DNA from: Kribbella sp. CA-293567
GTDB lineage: Bacteria; Actinomycetota; Actinomycetes; Propionibacteriales; Kribbellaceae
Length of the DNA stretch: 64,000 nucleotides
Direction: 5' to 3'
NCBI RefSeq assembly: GCF_027627575.1
Contig: NZ_CP114065.1
Span: 1-64,000 of the forward strand
A model generated the notes under the pieces. That model saw only the letters and a program-made list of their open reading frames with translations. It was not told the DNA's origin and made no database searches. Numbering within the stretch: the first letter of the stretch is position 1; every line of letters starts with the position of its first letter. Below are positions 7,324-16,592 of this stretch, piece by piece. The position numbers and the translations under genes are program-made.

Positions 7324-9198
7324 ATGACGACAACCGCCAGCCCTGCCCATACCGAGACCGCCCTCAGTGTCGAGAGCCCGGCCACCACGCCGATCCACGA
7401 CCTGAGCGACGCCCCGACTGAGCACGCGGGCCTGCTGGCCTGGGTGGCCGAGGTTGCCGAACTGACCCAGCCCGACCGGATCCACTGGGTCGACGGCTCG
7501 GACGCGGAGTACGCCCGGCTCACCGATGAGCTGATCGCCGGCGGCACCCTGGTCCGGCTCAACGACGAGAAGAAGCCGAACTCGTTCTGGGCCCGCACCG
7601 ACCCGTCCGACGTGGCCCGGGTCGAGCAGCGCACCTTCATCTGTTCGGTCGACGAGGCCGACGCCGGCCCGACCAACAACTGGATGGCGCCGGCCGAGAT
7701 GAAGGCGCTGATGACGGAGCTCTACCGCGGCAGCATGCGCGGCCGGACGCTCTACGTCGTCCCGTTCTGCATGGGGCCGCTGACCGCCGAGAAGCCGATG
7801 TTCGGCGTCGAGATCACCGACTCGGCGTACGTCGTCGCCTCGATGCGGATCATGGCCCGGACCGGCGCCGAAGTACTGGCGAAGATGGGCACCGACGCGA
7901 AGTACGTGCCCTGCCTGCACTCCGTCGGCGCGCCGCTCGCGCCGGGTCAGCAGGACGTGCCGTGGCCGTGCAACGACGAGAAGTACATCGTCCAGTTCCC
8001 CGAGGAGCGGATGATCTGGTCGTACGGCTCCGGCTACGGCGGCAACTCCTTGCTCGGCAAGAAGTGCTACTCGCTCCGGATCGCGAGCGCGATGGCTCGC
8101 GACGAGGGCTGGCTGGCCGAGCACATGCTGATCCTCAAGCTGATCTCGCCGGAGAAGAAGGTGCACTACATCGCCGCCGCCTTCCCGAGCGCCTGCGGCA
8201 AGACCAATCTGGCGATGCTCGACCCGACGCTGGAGGGCTGGGAGGTCGAGACGCTCGGCGACGACATCGCCTGGATGCGCTTCGGCGAGGACGGCCGCCT
8301 GTACGCCGTGAACCCCGAGTTCGGCCTGTTCGGCGTGGCTCCCGGCACCGGCTGGAAGACCAACCCGAACGCGATGCGCACGATCGAGAAGGGCAACTCG
8401 CTGTTCACCAACGTCGCGCTGACCGACGACGGTGACGTCTGGTGGGAGGGCTACTCGCAGACCCCGCCGAACCACCTGACCGACTGGTTGGGCCGCGAGT
8501 GGACGCCGGAGTCCGGTGAACTCTCGTCGCACCCGAACAGCCGGTTCTGCACCCCGATCAAGCAGTGCCCGATCATCGCCGACGAGTACGAGGACCCCAA
8601 CGGCGTACCGATCTCGGCGATCGTCTTCGGCGGCCGCCGCGCCACCACGGTGCCGCTGGTGACTCAGTCGCGCGACTGGGACCACGGTGTCTTCATGGGT
8701 GCGACGCTGTCGTCGGAGACCACCGCCGCGGCCGTCGGCGAGGTCGGCGTCGTACGCCGCGACCCGATGGCGATGCTGCCGTTCCTCGGCTACAACGCCG
8801 GTGACTACCTGAACCACTGGCTCACCGTCGGCAAGGACCACGACGCCGAGAAGCTGCCGAAGATCTTCTACGTGAACTGGTTCCGCAAGGACGAGGCCGG
8901 CAAGTTCGTCTGGCCGGGCTTCAGCGAGAACGGCCGGGTGCTCAAGTGGATCGTCGAGCGCCTCGAGGGTACGGCGGCCGCGGTCGAGACGCCGGTCGGC
9001 CACGTGCCGACCCCGGACGCGATCGACGTCACCGGGCTGGACCTCAGCCTCGAGGCCCTGCAGACCGCGCTGCACGTCGACGACGCCGAGTGGAAGGCCG
9101 AGCTGCCGCTGATCGAGGAGTGGTTCACCAAGCTCGGTGACAAGGTCCCCGCGACCCTGAAGCTCGAGCTCGACAACCTGAAGGCCCGCCTCGGCTGA
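7324..9198 (+). CDS. pckG: Phosphoenolpyruvate carboxykinase (GTP)
   Basis: 624 aa. Converts oxaloacetate plus GTP to PEP, CO2 and GDP, the entry to gluconeogenesis. Hallmarks of the GTP class: the P-loop SACGKTN with its reactive Cys at about residues 289-295, [32 protein letters not shown] and WVNWFRKD-like C-terminal motifs; length is normal for the family. ATG at 7324 is preferred over the one at 7315 because GAGAGGGA then sits about 8 nt upstream. It is a single-gene unit flanked by terminators. Consistent with growth on substrates that feed the TCA cycle, such as lactate from rhamnose. Confidence 0.97.
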   Translation: MTTTASPAHTETALSVESPATTPIHDLSDAPTEHAGLLAWVAEVAELTQPDRIHWVDGSDAEYARLTDELIAGGTLVRLNDEKKPNSFWARTDPSDVARVEQRTFICSVDEADAGPTNNWMAPAEMKALMTELYRGSMRGRTLYVVPFCMGPLTAEKPMFGVEITDSAYVVASMRIMARTGAEVLAKMGTDAKYVPCLHSVGAPLAPGQQDVPWPCNDEKYIVQFPEERMIWSYGSGYGGNSLLGKKCYSLRIASAMARDEGWLAEHMLILKLISPEKKVHYIAAAFPSACGKTNLAMLDPTLEGWEVETLGDDIAWMRFGEDGRLYAVNPEFGLFGVAPGTGWKTNPNAMRTIEKGNSLFTNVALTDDGDVWWEGYSQTPPNHLTDWLGREWTPESGELSSHPNSRFCTPIKQCPIIADEYEDPNGVPISAIVFGGRRATTVPLVTQSRDWDHGVFMGATLSSETTAAAVGEVGVVRRDPMAMLPFLGYNAGDYLNHWLTVGKDHDAEKLPKIFYVNWFRKDEAGKFVWPGFSENGRVLKWIVERLEGTAAAVETPVGHVPTPDAIDVTGLDLSLEALQTALHVDDAEWKAELPLIEEWFTKLGDKVPATLKLELDNLKARLG

Positions 9199-9249
9199 CC
9201 TGACCTCTACTCCGACCAGCCGCCCCGGAAGCCGGCGAGTCGGACTGCA

Positions 9250-9281
9250 GAAGCGCCCCGGCCTACAGGTCGGGGCGCTTC
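9250..9281 (+). terminator. Terminator after pckG
   Basis: GAAGCGCCCCG at 9250-9260 pairs perfectly with CGGGGCGCTTC at 9271-9281 around a 10-nt loop. No T-run follows, as is common in high-GC actinobacteria. It also sits at the end of the convergent small gene at 9287. Confidence 0.8.
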
Positions 9282-9286
9282 GCTGT

Positions 9287-9514
9287 TCACCCCCGTGGAC
9301 CCAGCCGGTCGACCGGGAGGCGGCAGGTGAGCTCGAGGCCGTCAGCCGCCGTGTACTGAACCAGGGCCATCCACCCGTCGGCGTGGTGCAGCCGGCTGAT
9401 CAGCCAGGCGGGCTGCCAGACGTCGTCCACCAGAGCGACGACATGGGCGGGCAGTGGAAGAGCGAGGATCATTCTGAGGTCGTACGCCGCCGGGCGTACC
9501 GCGAAGTCCGTCAT
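9287..9514 (-). CDS. Small hypothetical protein
   Basis: 75 aa from MTDFAVRPAAYD; two GTG codons at 9520 and 9523 are alternative starts, and AAAGG at 9526-9530 would suit 9520 or 9514. The sequence looks like a folded beta-rich domain (WLISRLHHADGWMALVQYTA, then LELTCRLPVDRLGP). It is a single-gene unit convergent with pckG. Family not recognised. Confidence 0.6.
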   Translation of the reverse strand: MTDFAVRPAAYDLRMILALPLPAHVVALVDDVWQPAWLISRLHHADGWMALVQYTAADGLELTCRLPVDRLGPRG

Positions 9515-9612
9515 GGGCACCACAGCCTTTCGTGAGGGGCGCGAAACGCGTCCCAGATCGCCTCACGAAACTGGACGTGACGACAGTACCCAATTCTCGA
9601 GCCTGCAAGCGG

Positions 9613-10602
9613 CTATGACATCCCCAGAGTCGACTCCCGCGCGACCAGCCGCGCCGGCAACTCCAGTACGCCGTGCCGCGGGTCGCCGGCGATCGCGTCC
9701 AGCAGCAAGCCCGCGGCGCGGCGGCCGAGCTCCTCGAGCTGCAGGTCGACCGACGTCAGCGGCGGCCGGCTCGCCTCCACCATGACCGGCCAGTTGTCGT
9801 AGCCGGTGACAGCGATGTCGACCGGTACCGCCTTGCCAACCTCCCGCAAGCGGTCGCACACCCCCCGGGCAAGCTGGTCGCTGCCGCAGGTGATGGCGTC
9901 GAGGTCAGGCTGCGCCCGGAGCAGCAGGTCGGCGGCCTGGCGACCCCAGCGCTCGCTCCACTCGCCGAACAAGGGCTCCCCGACGAAAGCAGCGCCGGCC
10001 GCCGCGGCAACCGCCCGAGCCCGCTCGGCCGCCGAGCGATGGTTGGCCGGGCCGGTGACATGGGCGATCCGCTCGCGACCGATGCCGAGCAGGTGCGTCA
10101 CGACCGAGGTCGCACCGCCGGTGTCGTCGACGATCACTGACGCGTCGCTGGGGTCGGTCGACGCGGCCAGCGCGTAGACGACCGGCAGCGGTACGTCGAT
10201 CGGCGGGCGCGGCTCGGTTCGGCGGCCGGTGACCACGATCCCGTCCACCCGCCTGGCGACCAGCGACCGCAGGTAGTGCTGCTCGCGCAGCGGGTCGTCG
10301 CGGGTGTCGCAGAGGATGGTCGCCAGCTCGCCGGCGCTCAGCACGTCCTCGACGCCGCGCGTGATCGGGATGTTGAACCGGCCTGAGCTGTCAGTGGTGA
10401 GCAGCGCGACCGTGTAGGTGCGTCCTGACGAGAGCGCGCGGCCGCGACTGTCCGGAGTGAACCCGAGCTGCTCTGCCGCCCGCCGGACGCGTTCCCGGGT
10501 GGCCGGACTCAGCTGGCCGGTGTTGTTCAGCGCTTTGGACGCGGTGCCCGCCGAGACACCGGCCAGTGCGGCCACGTCCACGATCCGCGCCTGCTGCTTC
10601 AT
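9613..10602 (-). CDS. LacI-family repressor (probable regulator of the GH127 gene)
   Basis: 329 aa from MKQQARIVDVAALAG; GAGAGG sits just upstream of this ATG, unlike the earlier in-frame start. The N-terminal LacI helix-turn-helix (VDVAALAGVSAGTASKALNN) with hinge helix is followed by a periplasmic-binding-type sensor domain (YTVALLTTDSSGRFN..., AITCGSDQLARGV, DIAVTGYDNWPV) of full length. It is divergent from the GH127 gene with a 119-nt gap that contains a palindrome, so it probably controls that gene in response to an arabinose-type sugar (inference). Confidence 0.9.
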   Translation of the reverse strand: MKQQARIVDVAALAGVSAGTASKALNNTGQLSPATRERVRRAAEQLGFTPDSRGRALSSGRTYTVALLTTDSSGRFNIPITRGVEDVLSAGELATILCDTRDDPLREQHYLRSLVARRVDGIVVTGRRTEPRPPIDVPLPVVYALAASTDPSDASVIVDDTGGATSVVTHLLGIGRERIAHVTGPANHRSAAERARAVAAAAGAAFVGEPLFGEWSERWGRQAADLLLRAQPDLDAITCGSDQLARGVCDRLREVGKAVPVDIAVTGYDNWPVMVEASRPPLTSVDLQLEELGRRAAGLLLDAIAGDPRHGVLELPARLVARESTLGMS

Positions 10603-10654
10603 GTTTTTCCTCTCAGCCCTGCCCAACGTGCCGGGCACAGCCTAGTATCAACAA

Positions 10655-10678
10655 CGGAAAACGTGTGCTGTTTTTCCG
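10655..10678. promoter_or_regulatory. Candidate LacI operator between lacI-type gene and GH127 gene
   Basis: CGGAAAA (10655-10661) and TTTTCCG (10672-10678) form perfect 7-bp arms around a 10-nt centre. It lies 53 nt before the lacI-type start and 44 nt before the GH127 start, where it could block both promoters. The long spacer is unlike the classic short LacI palindrome, so this is tentative. Confidence 0.45.
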
Positions 10679-10721
10679 CGAGCAGGGTGAGGTTCCGATC
10701 CGTCACGCGAAAGGCTCCACC

Positions 10722-13061
10722 ATGGTCGAAGGGATGCCGCCAGCCTCCAGGAGCGGCCACTACGTCCCCAACCGCGCTCCCCTGCAGCCTGTCCCGTTCC
10801 AGAAGCTCCCGCCGGGCGCGATCGAGCCCCGCGGCTGGCTGGCCCAACAGCTCGACCTGCAGGTCAACGGCCTCTGCGGCCGGTACGACGAGATCTCCGA
10901 CTTCCTCCCGTACGACGGCAACGGCTGGGTCGATCCGGCTCAAGGCGCCTGGGAGGAGCTCCCTTACTGGCTCCGCGGCTTCGGCGACCTCGGCTACGTC
11001 ACCGGCGACACCGGCGTACTGACCAGGACCGAGCGCTGGCTCAACGGCATCATCGCCACTCAAGCTCCGGACGGCTGGTTCGGTCCCGAGCGGCTGCGCA
11101 CCTCACTGGAGAACGGGCCCGACTTCTGGCCGGGCATGCCACTGCTCGCTGCCTTCCGCTCCTGGCACGAGTACTCCGGTGACGAGCGCGTGATCCCGTT
11201 CATGACCGACTACCTGCGGTTCCAGCACACCCAGCCGGCCGAAGTCTTCAACCGCTCCTGGGGCGCCTTCCGCTGGGGCGACAACATCGACAGCGCCTAC
11301 TGGCTCTACAACCGCACCGGCGACACGTGGCTGCTGGAGCTGGTCGGCAAGATGCACTCCGGGTCGGCGGACTACGTCAGCGGCATCCCCAACTGGCACA
11401 ACGTCAACCTGGCGCAGGGGTTCCGGGAGCCACTGCAGTACGGGCTGCTCAGCGGGGACCCCAGCCACAGCGCGGCGACGTACCGGAACTACGCGACGAT
11501 CATGGGTCTCTACGGGCAGTTCCCGGGCGGCGGCTTCGCCGGGGACGAGAACTCCCGTCCGGGCTTCGGCGATCCGCGGCAGGGCTTCGAGACGTGCGGA
11601 ATCGTCGAACTGATGCACACGTTCGAGTTGCTCACCCGCTTCACCGGCGACACCGCCTGGACCGATCGCTGCGAGGAACTCGCCTTCAACCTGCTGCCGG
11701 CGTCGTACGACGCGCAGCAGAAGGTCATGCACTACGTCACCTGCGCCAACAGCATCCAGCTGGACGACCGGGTGAAGCACGGGCAGTTCCAGAACGGCTT
11801 CGCCATGCAGGCCTACAAGTACGGCGTCCACCAGTACCGCTGCTGTCCACACAACTACGGCATGGGCTGGCCGTACTACGCACAAGAGCTGTGGCTGGCC
11901 ACTACGGACAACGGCCTCGCCGCTTCCATGTACGCCGCCAGCAAGGTCACCGCGAAGGTAGGCATAGCCGGTACGCCGGTCAGCGTGGTGCAGGACACCG
12001 ACTACCCGTTCGGCGACACCATCACGTTCACTGTGCAAGCAGACCGTAGTACTAGTTTCCCCTTCTACCTAAGGGCTCCTGGCTGGGCCCCGGAGTTCTC
12101 TGTCACGGTGAACGGAGCACGGACGCCTACAGGCGCACAGAGTGGGTGGATCAAGCTGGAACGCACCTGGCACCCAGGGGACCGAGTAGTGCTCGTCCTG
12201 CCGATGCGTACGAGCACACGAGTCTGGCCTGACAACCAGGGATCGGTGTCGGTCGACAGAGGCCCGCTGACCTACTCATTGGCAATCGACGAGCGCTACG
12301 AGGTCATCGGCGGGACGCAGGAGTGGCCGGAGCTGGCTGTCTATCCGGAGTCGCCGTGGAACTACGGCTTGGTTGCCGCCACCCACTTCGACGTCGTACG
12401 GCGTGACGTCGCGCCCGGCTCGAACCCGTTCACCCATGAGGGGACGCCGCTGCAGTTGAAGGCCAACGCCCAGCGCATCCCCCAGTGGGAGGCCGACAGT
12501 GAGGACGTGGTCGGCCTGCTGCAACCCAGTCCCGTCCGGTCTGAGCAGCCCGTGGAGCAGGTGACGCTGGTACCGATGGGAGCGGCCCGGCTGCGGATCA
12601 CGTCCTTCCCCTCGGTTGCGCCTACCGGTGCGACCTGGCGCTACCGGACGCGCGTCACTGCCTCTCATGTCAACGACGGTGATTCGCTGGAGGCGCCTGA
12701 CGACGGCCGCAGCCCAGCTTCGTCGGCAGACACCTCTGTTCCGCGCTTCACCTGGTGGGACCGGCGCGGGAGCACTGAGTGGATCCAGTACGACTTGCGC
12801 GAGGCACGAGAGGTGTCGGCGGCAGCGGCGTACTGGTTCGACGACACAGGGGTGGGCCAGTGCCGAGTGCCGGCTTCCTGGCGAGTGCTGTGGCTGGACG
12901 GCTCCACCTGGCGGCCGGTCGACCGCGCTGCGGCGTACGGGGTGGAGAGGGATCGCCTCAACCAGGTTTCGTTCGCCCCTGTGCTCACGCAGTACCTGCG
13001 GGTCGAGGCGGTACTGCGCCCGTCGTTCTCCGGTGGCCTGCTGGAACTCACCTTCAGCTGA
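10722..13061 (+). CDS. GH127-family glycoside hydrolase (beta-L-arabinofuranosidase-like)
   Basis: 779 aa. Contains the (alpha/alpha)6 catalytic region of the GH127/DUF1680 group (known members remove beta-L-arabinofuranose). The Zn/catalytic cysteine motifs are visible: FETCGIVE and the paired Cys of YRCCPHNYGMGWP, matching Glu-x-Cys and Cys-Cys in characterised members. Beta-sandwich domains follow, with a C-terminal carbohydrate-binding-like module (WWDRRGSTEWIQYDL, YWFDDTGVG). No signal peptide, so it likely acts on imported oligosaccharides. ATG 10722 has AAAGG nine bases upstream; the longer reading would overlap the divergent regulator. Confidence 0.9.
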   Translation: MVEGMPPASRSGHYVPNRAPLQPVPFQKLPPGAIEPRGWLAQQLDLQVNGLCGRYDEISDFLPYDGNGWVDPAQGAWEELPYWLRGFGDLGYVTGDTGVLTRTERWLNGIIATQAPDGWFGPERLRTSLENGPDFWPGMPLLAAFRSWHEYSGDERVIPFMTDYLRFQHTQPAEVFNRSWGAFRWGDNIDSAYWLYNRTGDTWLLELVGKMHSGSADYVSGIPNWHNVNLAQGFREPLQYGLLSGDPSHSAATYRNYATIMGLYGQFPGGGFAGDENSRPGFGDPRQGFETCGIVELMHTFELLTRFTGDTAWTDRCEELAFNLLPASYDAQQKVMHYVTCANSIQLDDRVKHGQFQNGFAMQAYKYGVHQYRCCPHNYGMGWPYYAQELWLATTDNGLAASMYAASKVTAKVGIAGTPVSVVQDTDYPFGDTITFTVQADRSTSFPFYLRAPGWAPEFSVTVNGARTPTGAQSGWIKLERTWHPGDRVVLVLPMRTSTRVWPDNQGSVSVDRGPLTYSLAIDERYEVIGGTQEWPELAVYPESPWNYGLVAATHFDVVRRDVAPGSNPFTHEGTPLQLKANAQRIPQWEADSEDVVGLLQPSPVRSEQPVEQVTLVPMGAARLRITSFPSVAPTGATWRYRTRVTASHVNDGDSLEAPDDGRSPASSADTSVPRFTWWDRRGSTEWIQYDLREAREVSAAAAYWFDDTGVGQCRVPASWRVLWLDGSTWRPVDRAAAYGVERDRLNQVSFAPVLTQYLRVEAVLRPSFSGGLLELTFS

Positions 13062-13121
13062 GTGTCTGCCCGCCGCAGAATTCGGGGAGCGGGTTCGCGG
13101 CGGGCCGACTAGGTTGGCCAG

Positions 13122-14015
13122 ATGAAGATCGGCGTGATGTTGCCCGTGGGTGGAAACGACGGACCGACCGGCGAGCTGCCGACCTGGGCCGATACGAAGG
13201 CGATCGCCCTGGCGGCCGACGAGTCCGGACTGGACTCGGTCTGGCTGGCCGATCACTTCTTCTACCAGGCGCCCGACGGGCAGATCCACGGGATGCACGA
13301 GGCCTGGACCCTGCTGACCGCGGTCGCGGCGGTGACCCAGCGGGTCGAGGTGGGCAACATGGTGCTCTGCGCGTCGTTCCGTGACCCGGGGCTGACCGCG
13401 AAGATGGCGGCGACGCTCGACCTGGTGTCGGACGGACGGCTGATCCTCGGCGTCGGCGCCGGCTGGCACGACCCGGAGTACGAGGCGTTCGGGCTGCCGA
13501 CCGATCACCGGGTCGGGCGGTTCGAGGAGTGGCTGGAGATCGTCGCCCGGCTGTTGCGGAAGGAGACGGTGACCTTCGAGGGCAAGTACCACCAGGCGAA
13601 GGCCGTCGCGTTGGCCCCCGCGCCGGCGCGGCAGATCCCTATCCTGGTGGCGTCGTTCCGGCCGCGGATGCTGGAGCTCACCGCGAAGTGGGCCGATCAG
13701 TGGAACACCGCATGGTTCGGCGAGGCGGACGACAAGCTCAAGGAGCGCATCGCCGGCATCCGGTCGGCGCTGGCCGCCACCGACCGGCCGGCTGACTCCC
13801 TGGAGCTGACCGTCGGTATCACCGTCACGGACCCCGACCAGGCCGCGGTGGCCGAGCCGGAGGCCAACAGCATCAACGGAACGGTCGAGGAGCTCGCCCA
13901 GGCCTTCAAGGACTACCAGGCCTTGGGAGTGAGCCACCTGATCGTTGCCCTGGAGCCGGTGACGCCCCGCTCGGCCCAGCGCCTGGCCGAGGCCAAACAG
14001 CTGGCCTTCGGCTGA
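13122..14015 (+). CDS. Luciferase-like F420-dependent oxidoreductase
   Basis: 297 aa. Luciferase-like monooxygenase fold of the LLM F420 type: MKIGVMLPVGG start, SGLDSVWLADHFFY, VEVGNMVLCASFRDPGLTAKMAATLDLVSDGRLILGVGAGWHDPEYEAFG, and a C-terminal ELAQAFKDYQALGVSHLIV. These TIM-barrel enzymes use F420 or FMN; substrate unknown. It follows the GH127 gene by 60 nt but that gap is enough for its own promoter. Confidence 0.88.
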   Translation: MKIGVMLPVGGNDGPTGELPTWADTKAIALAADESGLDSVWLADHFFYQAPDGQIHGMHEAWTLLTAVAAVTQRVEVGNMVLCASFRDPGLTAKMAATLDLVSDGRLILGVGAGWHDPEYEAFGLPTDHRVGRFEEWLEIVARLLRKETVTFEGKYHQAKAVALAPAPARQIPILVASFRPRMLELTAKWADQWNTAWFGEADDKLKERIAGIRSALAATDRPADSLELTVGITVTDPDQAAVAEPEANSINGTVEELAQAFKDYQALGVSHLIVALEPVTPRSAQRLAEAKQLAFG

Positions 14016-14047
14016 CGCGGAGCCGGGCGGGCGGGCGGCGGTCGGGG

Positions 14048-15283
14048 TCAGTTCTCGAGCGCCTGGTAGACGGTGGTCCAGAAGTCGTGCATCAACCGCA
14101 TCGGGGCAGGCACGGACGCCCCGACCTGGGCGAGCAGGATCCCGACGACCTGGTTCTCCGGATCGGCGTACGTCGAAGCCCCGCTGCCGCCGTCCCAGCC
14201 GAACTGGCCGATGGGCACGTAGTCGCCGCGGTACGTGCGCACCGCCATCCCGAAGCCCCAGCCGCCGTGCTGCCCCTGGCCGAAAGAGATGTGGACGTTG
14301 TCACGCGCCATGGCGGTCCGGGCGGCGGTCTGCTCGGCAGTGAGGCGGTTGGTGGTCATCAGCTCGACGGCGGCGCGAGACAGGATCCGCTCGGTTCCGT
14401 GCATGCCGCCGTTCAGCAGCATCCGGAAGTACGCGTGGTAGTCGTCGGCAGTGGAGACCAGCCCGCCACCGCCGCCCTGGAACGCCGGCGGCTTGCTCCA
14501 ACGTCCCCCGTCGGCTTCGTCCCAGACGGTGAAGTCCCCAGTCTGCGGATCCGGCGCGTAGAGGGTCGGTAGGCGGTCGATCTTGTCGGCGGGCACGTGG
14601 AAAGCAGTGTCGGTCATCCCCAGCGGCCCGAAGATGCGGTCGCCCAGGAACGCCTCGAACGACTGGCCGGTGACTCGGGCGACCAGTACGCCGATCAGGT
14701 CGTTGCTGAGGTGGTACTGCCAGTGCTCGCCGGGCTGGTGCATCAGCGGAAGCTCGCCGAGGCGGCGCATCCACTCGTCCGGTGCGGGCATCGGCTCCGG
14801 GAGGCTCGGCGTGAGGCCCCGCTCGAAGATCGCGGTCAGGATCGGCGTACCGAGTGCGGTCAGGTCCATGCCGAGCCCGAAGGTCGAGGTGAGCAGGTCG
14901 CGTACGGTGATCGGTCGCCGGGCGGGCACCGTGTCGTCCAGCGGACCGTCGACCCGCCGCAGCACCCGCCGGTCGGCCAGCTCCGGCAGCCATTCGTCGA
15001 CCCGTTCGTCGAGGCGTAGCCGGCACTCGTCCAGCAGCACCATCGCCGCCGCGATCGAGACCGGTTTGGAGGTGGAGGCCATCCGGAAGATCGTGTCCCG
15101 GGCCATCGGGGCTCCGCCGTCGTGGCGCATCGTCCCCAGGGCCTCGACGTATGTCTCGTCGCCCCGGCCGACCAGCGCGACGACGCCGGGGATCCGGCAG
15201 GACTCCACGTGCCGGGTCAGTACGTCGCGGATCCGGCGGAGTCCGCTGCCGGAGAAGTTGCTGTGCTGATGGGTGAGAGACAT
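14048..15283 (-). CDS. Serine hydrolase of the beta-lactamase/esterase family
   Basis: 411 aa. Class-C beta-lactamase-like fold with the nucleophile motif S70-T-S-K73 (FRMASTSKPV), the second motif region WQYHLSNDLIGVLV (Tyr of the family-VIII esterase type), and a late FGWDGGSGASTYADP corresponding to the third motif. No signal peptide, so an intracellular esterase or peptidase is more likely than a cell-wall enzyme. It lies 59 nt downstream of the DUF4097 gene with a good Shine-Dalgarno (GAGGAG), suggesting one operon. Confidence 0.88.
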   Translation of the reverse strand: MSLTHQHSNFSGSGLRRIRDVLTRHVESCRIPGVVALVGRGDETYVEALGTMRHDGGAPMARDTIFRMASTSKPVSIAAAMVLLDECRLRLDERVDEWLPELADRRVLRRVDGPLDDTVPARRPITVRDLLTSTFGLGMDLTALGTPILTAIFERGLTPSLPEPMPAPDEWMRRLGELPLMHQPGEHWQYHLSNDLIGVLVARVTGQSFEAFLGDRIFGPLGMTDTAFHVPADKIDRLPTLYAPDPQTGDFTVWDEADGGRWSKPPAFQGGGGGLVSTADDYHAYFRMLLNGGMHGTERILSRAAVELMTTNRLTAEQTAARTAMARDNVHISFGQGQHGGWGFGMAVRTYRGDYVPIGQFGWDGGSGASTYADPENQVVGILLAQVGASVPAPMRLMHDFWTTVYQALEN

Positions 15284-15342
15284 GGTGGGCTTCTCCTCGG
15301 GGCGAGCTGGGCGGGGGCTGCTGGGCGTTCCGGTGGTGGTCT

Positions 15343-16011
15343 TCAGAGGCTCCGCGCGGTGATGTCGCCGTAGGCGGTGGTTGCCTGGATGGCGAGCTGA
15401 GCAGTGGCGCCTTCGGAGTTGCGGAGCGTGTTGCGGATCCGGCCGAAGGAGGTGCCGGCGTCCAGGGAGGCCGAGACTCCGGGGGCCGCGTCGACCATGA
15501 CGTTGCCGGCCTCGGTCCGCAGGACGACGGCGCCGCCGGTGGCTTCGGCGATCCGGATGTCGCCCTTGCTGGTGCTGATCTCGGCGGGCCCGTCGAGGCG
15601 TCCGATCGAGACGTCGCCGGCGTGGGTGGTGAGGCGGACACTCGTCGCCTCGTCGAGGTGGATCGCGCCGTGGGCGCCCTCGAAGGTGATGCCGGCGAAC
15701 CGTCCGGTGGCGCGGAGCTCAGCGCTGGCCGCCTTCGCCTCGAGCTGGGAACCGGTGGGCAGGTGGACGGTCACGTCGATGGAACCGGAGCTGCCGAGCA
15801 GCTGGTGCTTCGTCGTGGCCTCGATCCGCAGGACGCCGTCGGCGTACCGGATCTTGGTCTGCTCGGCCAGTTTGCTGTCCCGGCTCTTGGTGGGATCCGC
15901 GGGGAGGATCTCGACCGTGGTGTCCGGGCGGTCGGTGGCGATCAGGGTGACGCGGCCCGCGGGGATGTCGAGGGCGACGGCGATCGGGGCGGGGGTGTCG
16001 AAGGTGTGCAT
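15343..16011 (-). CDS. DUF4097 beta-strand repeat protein
   Basis: 222 aa from MHTFDTPAPIAVAL; GAGGAG lies six bases upstream of this ATG. The protein is a right-handed beta-helix-type repeat: short strands alternate (GAIHLDEATSVRLTTHAGDV, SIGRLDGPAEISTSKGDIRI, AEATGGAVVLRTEAGNVMV). DUF4097 proteins are often adhesin-like or linked to regulators and membrane proteins; here it is cytoplasmic by sequence and precedes a serine hydrolase. Its job is unknown. Confidence 0.85.
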   Translation of the reverse strand: MHTFDTPAPIAVALDIPAGRVTLIATDRPDTTVEILPADPTKSRDSKLAEQTKIRYADGVLRIEATTKHQLLGSSGSIDVTVHLPTGSQLEAKAASAELRATGRFAGITFEGAHGAIHLDEATSVRLTTHAGDVSIGRLDGPAEISTSKGDIRIAEATGGAVVLRTEAGNVMVDAAPGVSASLDAGTSFGRIRNTLRNSEGATAQLAIQATTAYGDITARSL

Positions 16012-16210
16012 GGTGGTCTCCTCGGTGGTGGCCCGGTAGCTGGCGGCGGTGACTGTGGCTGCGTGCTGTGAGGTGGTCATGAGGAAGACGATGACCTGCC
16101 GTCCTGACACCGGGCAGCCATCGCCCTGACACGGCCGCTGACACGGCGATCGGCTCTTGACCGCGAGCGCGCGACACCAGCGCTCGGGCCTTCGAGGAGT
16201 GCCGGAAACG

Positions 16211-16250
16211 GCGAGAGCCGCCGGCACCTTACGGTGCGGCGGCTCTCTCT
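16211..16250 (-). terminator. Terminator of tRNA-Ser(GCT)
   Basis: GAGAGCCGCC at about 16212 pairs with GGCGGCTCTC ending at about 16248, with an inner GGCACC/GGTGC extension and a TTAC loop. It starts a few bases beyond the 3' end of the minus-strand tRNA. The better T-tract is on the plus strand, so it may work in both directions. Confidence 0.7.
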
Positions 16251-16256
16251 TTGTTG

Positions 16257-16346
16257 CGGAGGCGGGGGGATTTGAACCCCCGAGAGGGGATTACCCTCAA
16301 CCCGCTTAGCAGGCGGGCGCCATCGACCGGACTAGGCGACGCCTCC
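16257..16346 (-). tRNA. tRNA-Ser (anticodon GCT)
   Basis: 90 nt class-II tRNA. Acceptor GGAGGCG/CGCCTCC with discriminator G, anticodon stem CCCGC/GCGGG enclosing CTGCTAA (GCT), a long variable arm GAGGGTAATCCCCTC, and T-arm CGGGGG-TTCAAAT-CCCCCC. Reads AGC/AGU. No CCA encoded. Confidence 0.95.
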
Positions 16347-16592
16347 TCCGTTGCATCTCACTGCGATGCGACGACGGCCAAGACTATCCGGACAACCTGC
16401 CCATCGGCAAAGCGGGGCCCCGCGCGGCGCGCGCGGCCGTCTTGGGCGGGGGTTTCGATCCCCTGTAACCTGGCAGATCGATGGCGGTCGCAACGTGACG
16501 TCAACCAAGCAGGCCGTGTCGGCGTCAGATGTACAGGGGCCCTACTCTGGCGGTCCCGCACGCCGCCACGACGTCGATCAGGGAACGGAGCC

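Noticed and set aside
7264..9075. 603-codon minus-strand frame opposite pckG
   Set aside because: Antisense shadow of PEP carboxykinase; composition is non-protein-like.
12276..13937. 553-codon minus-strand frame over the GH127 end and the F420 oxidoreductase
   Set aside because: Spans two recognised plus-strand genes and has no family features.
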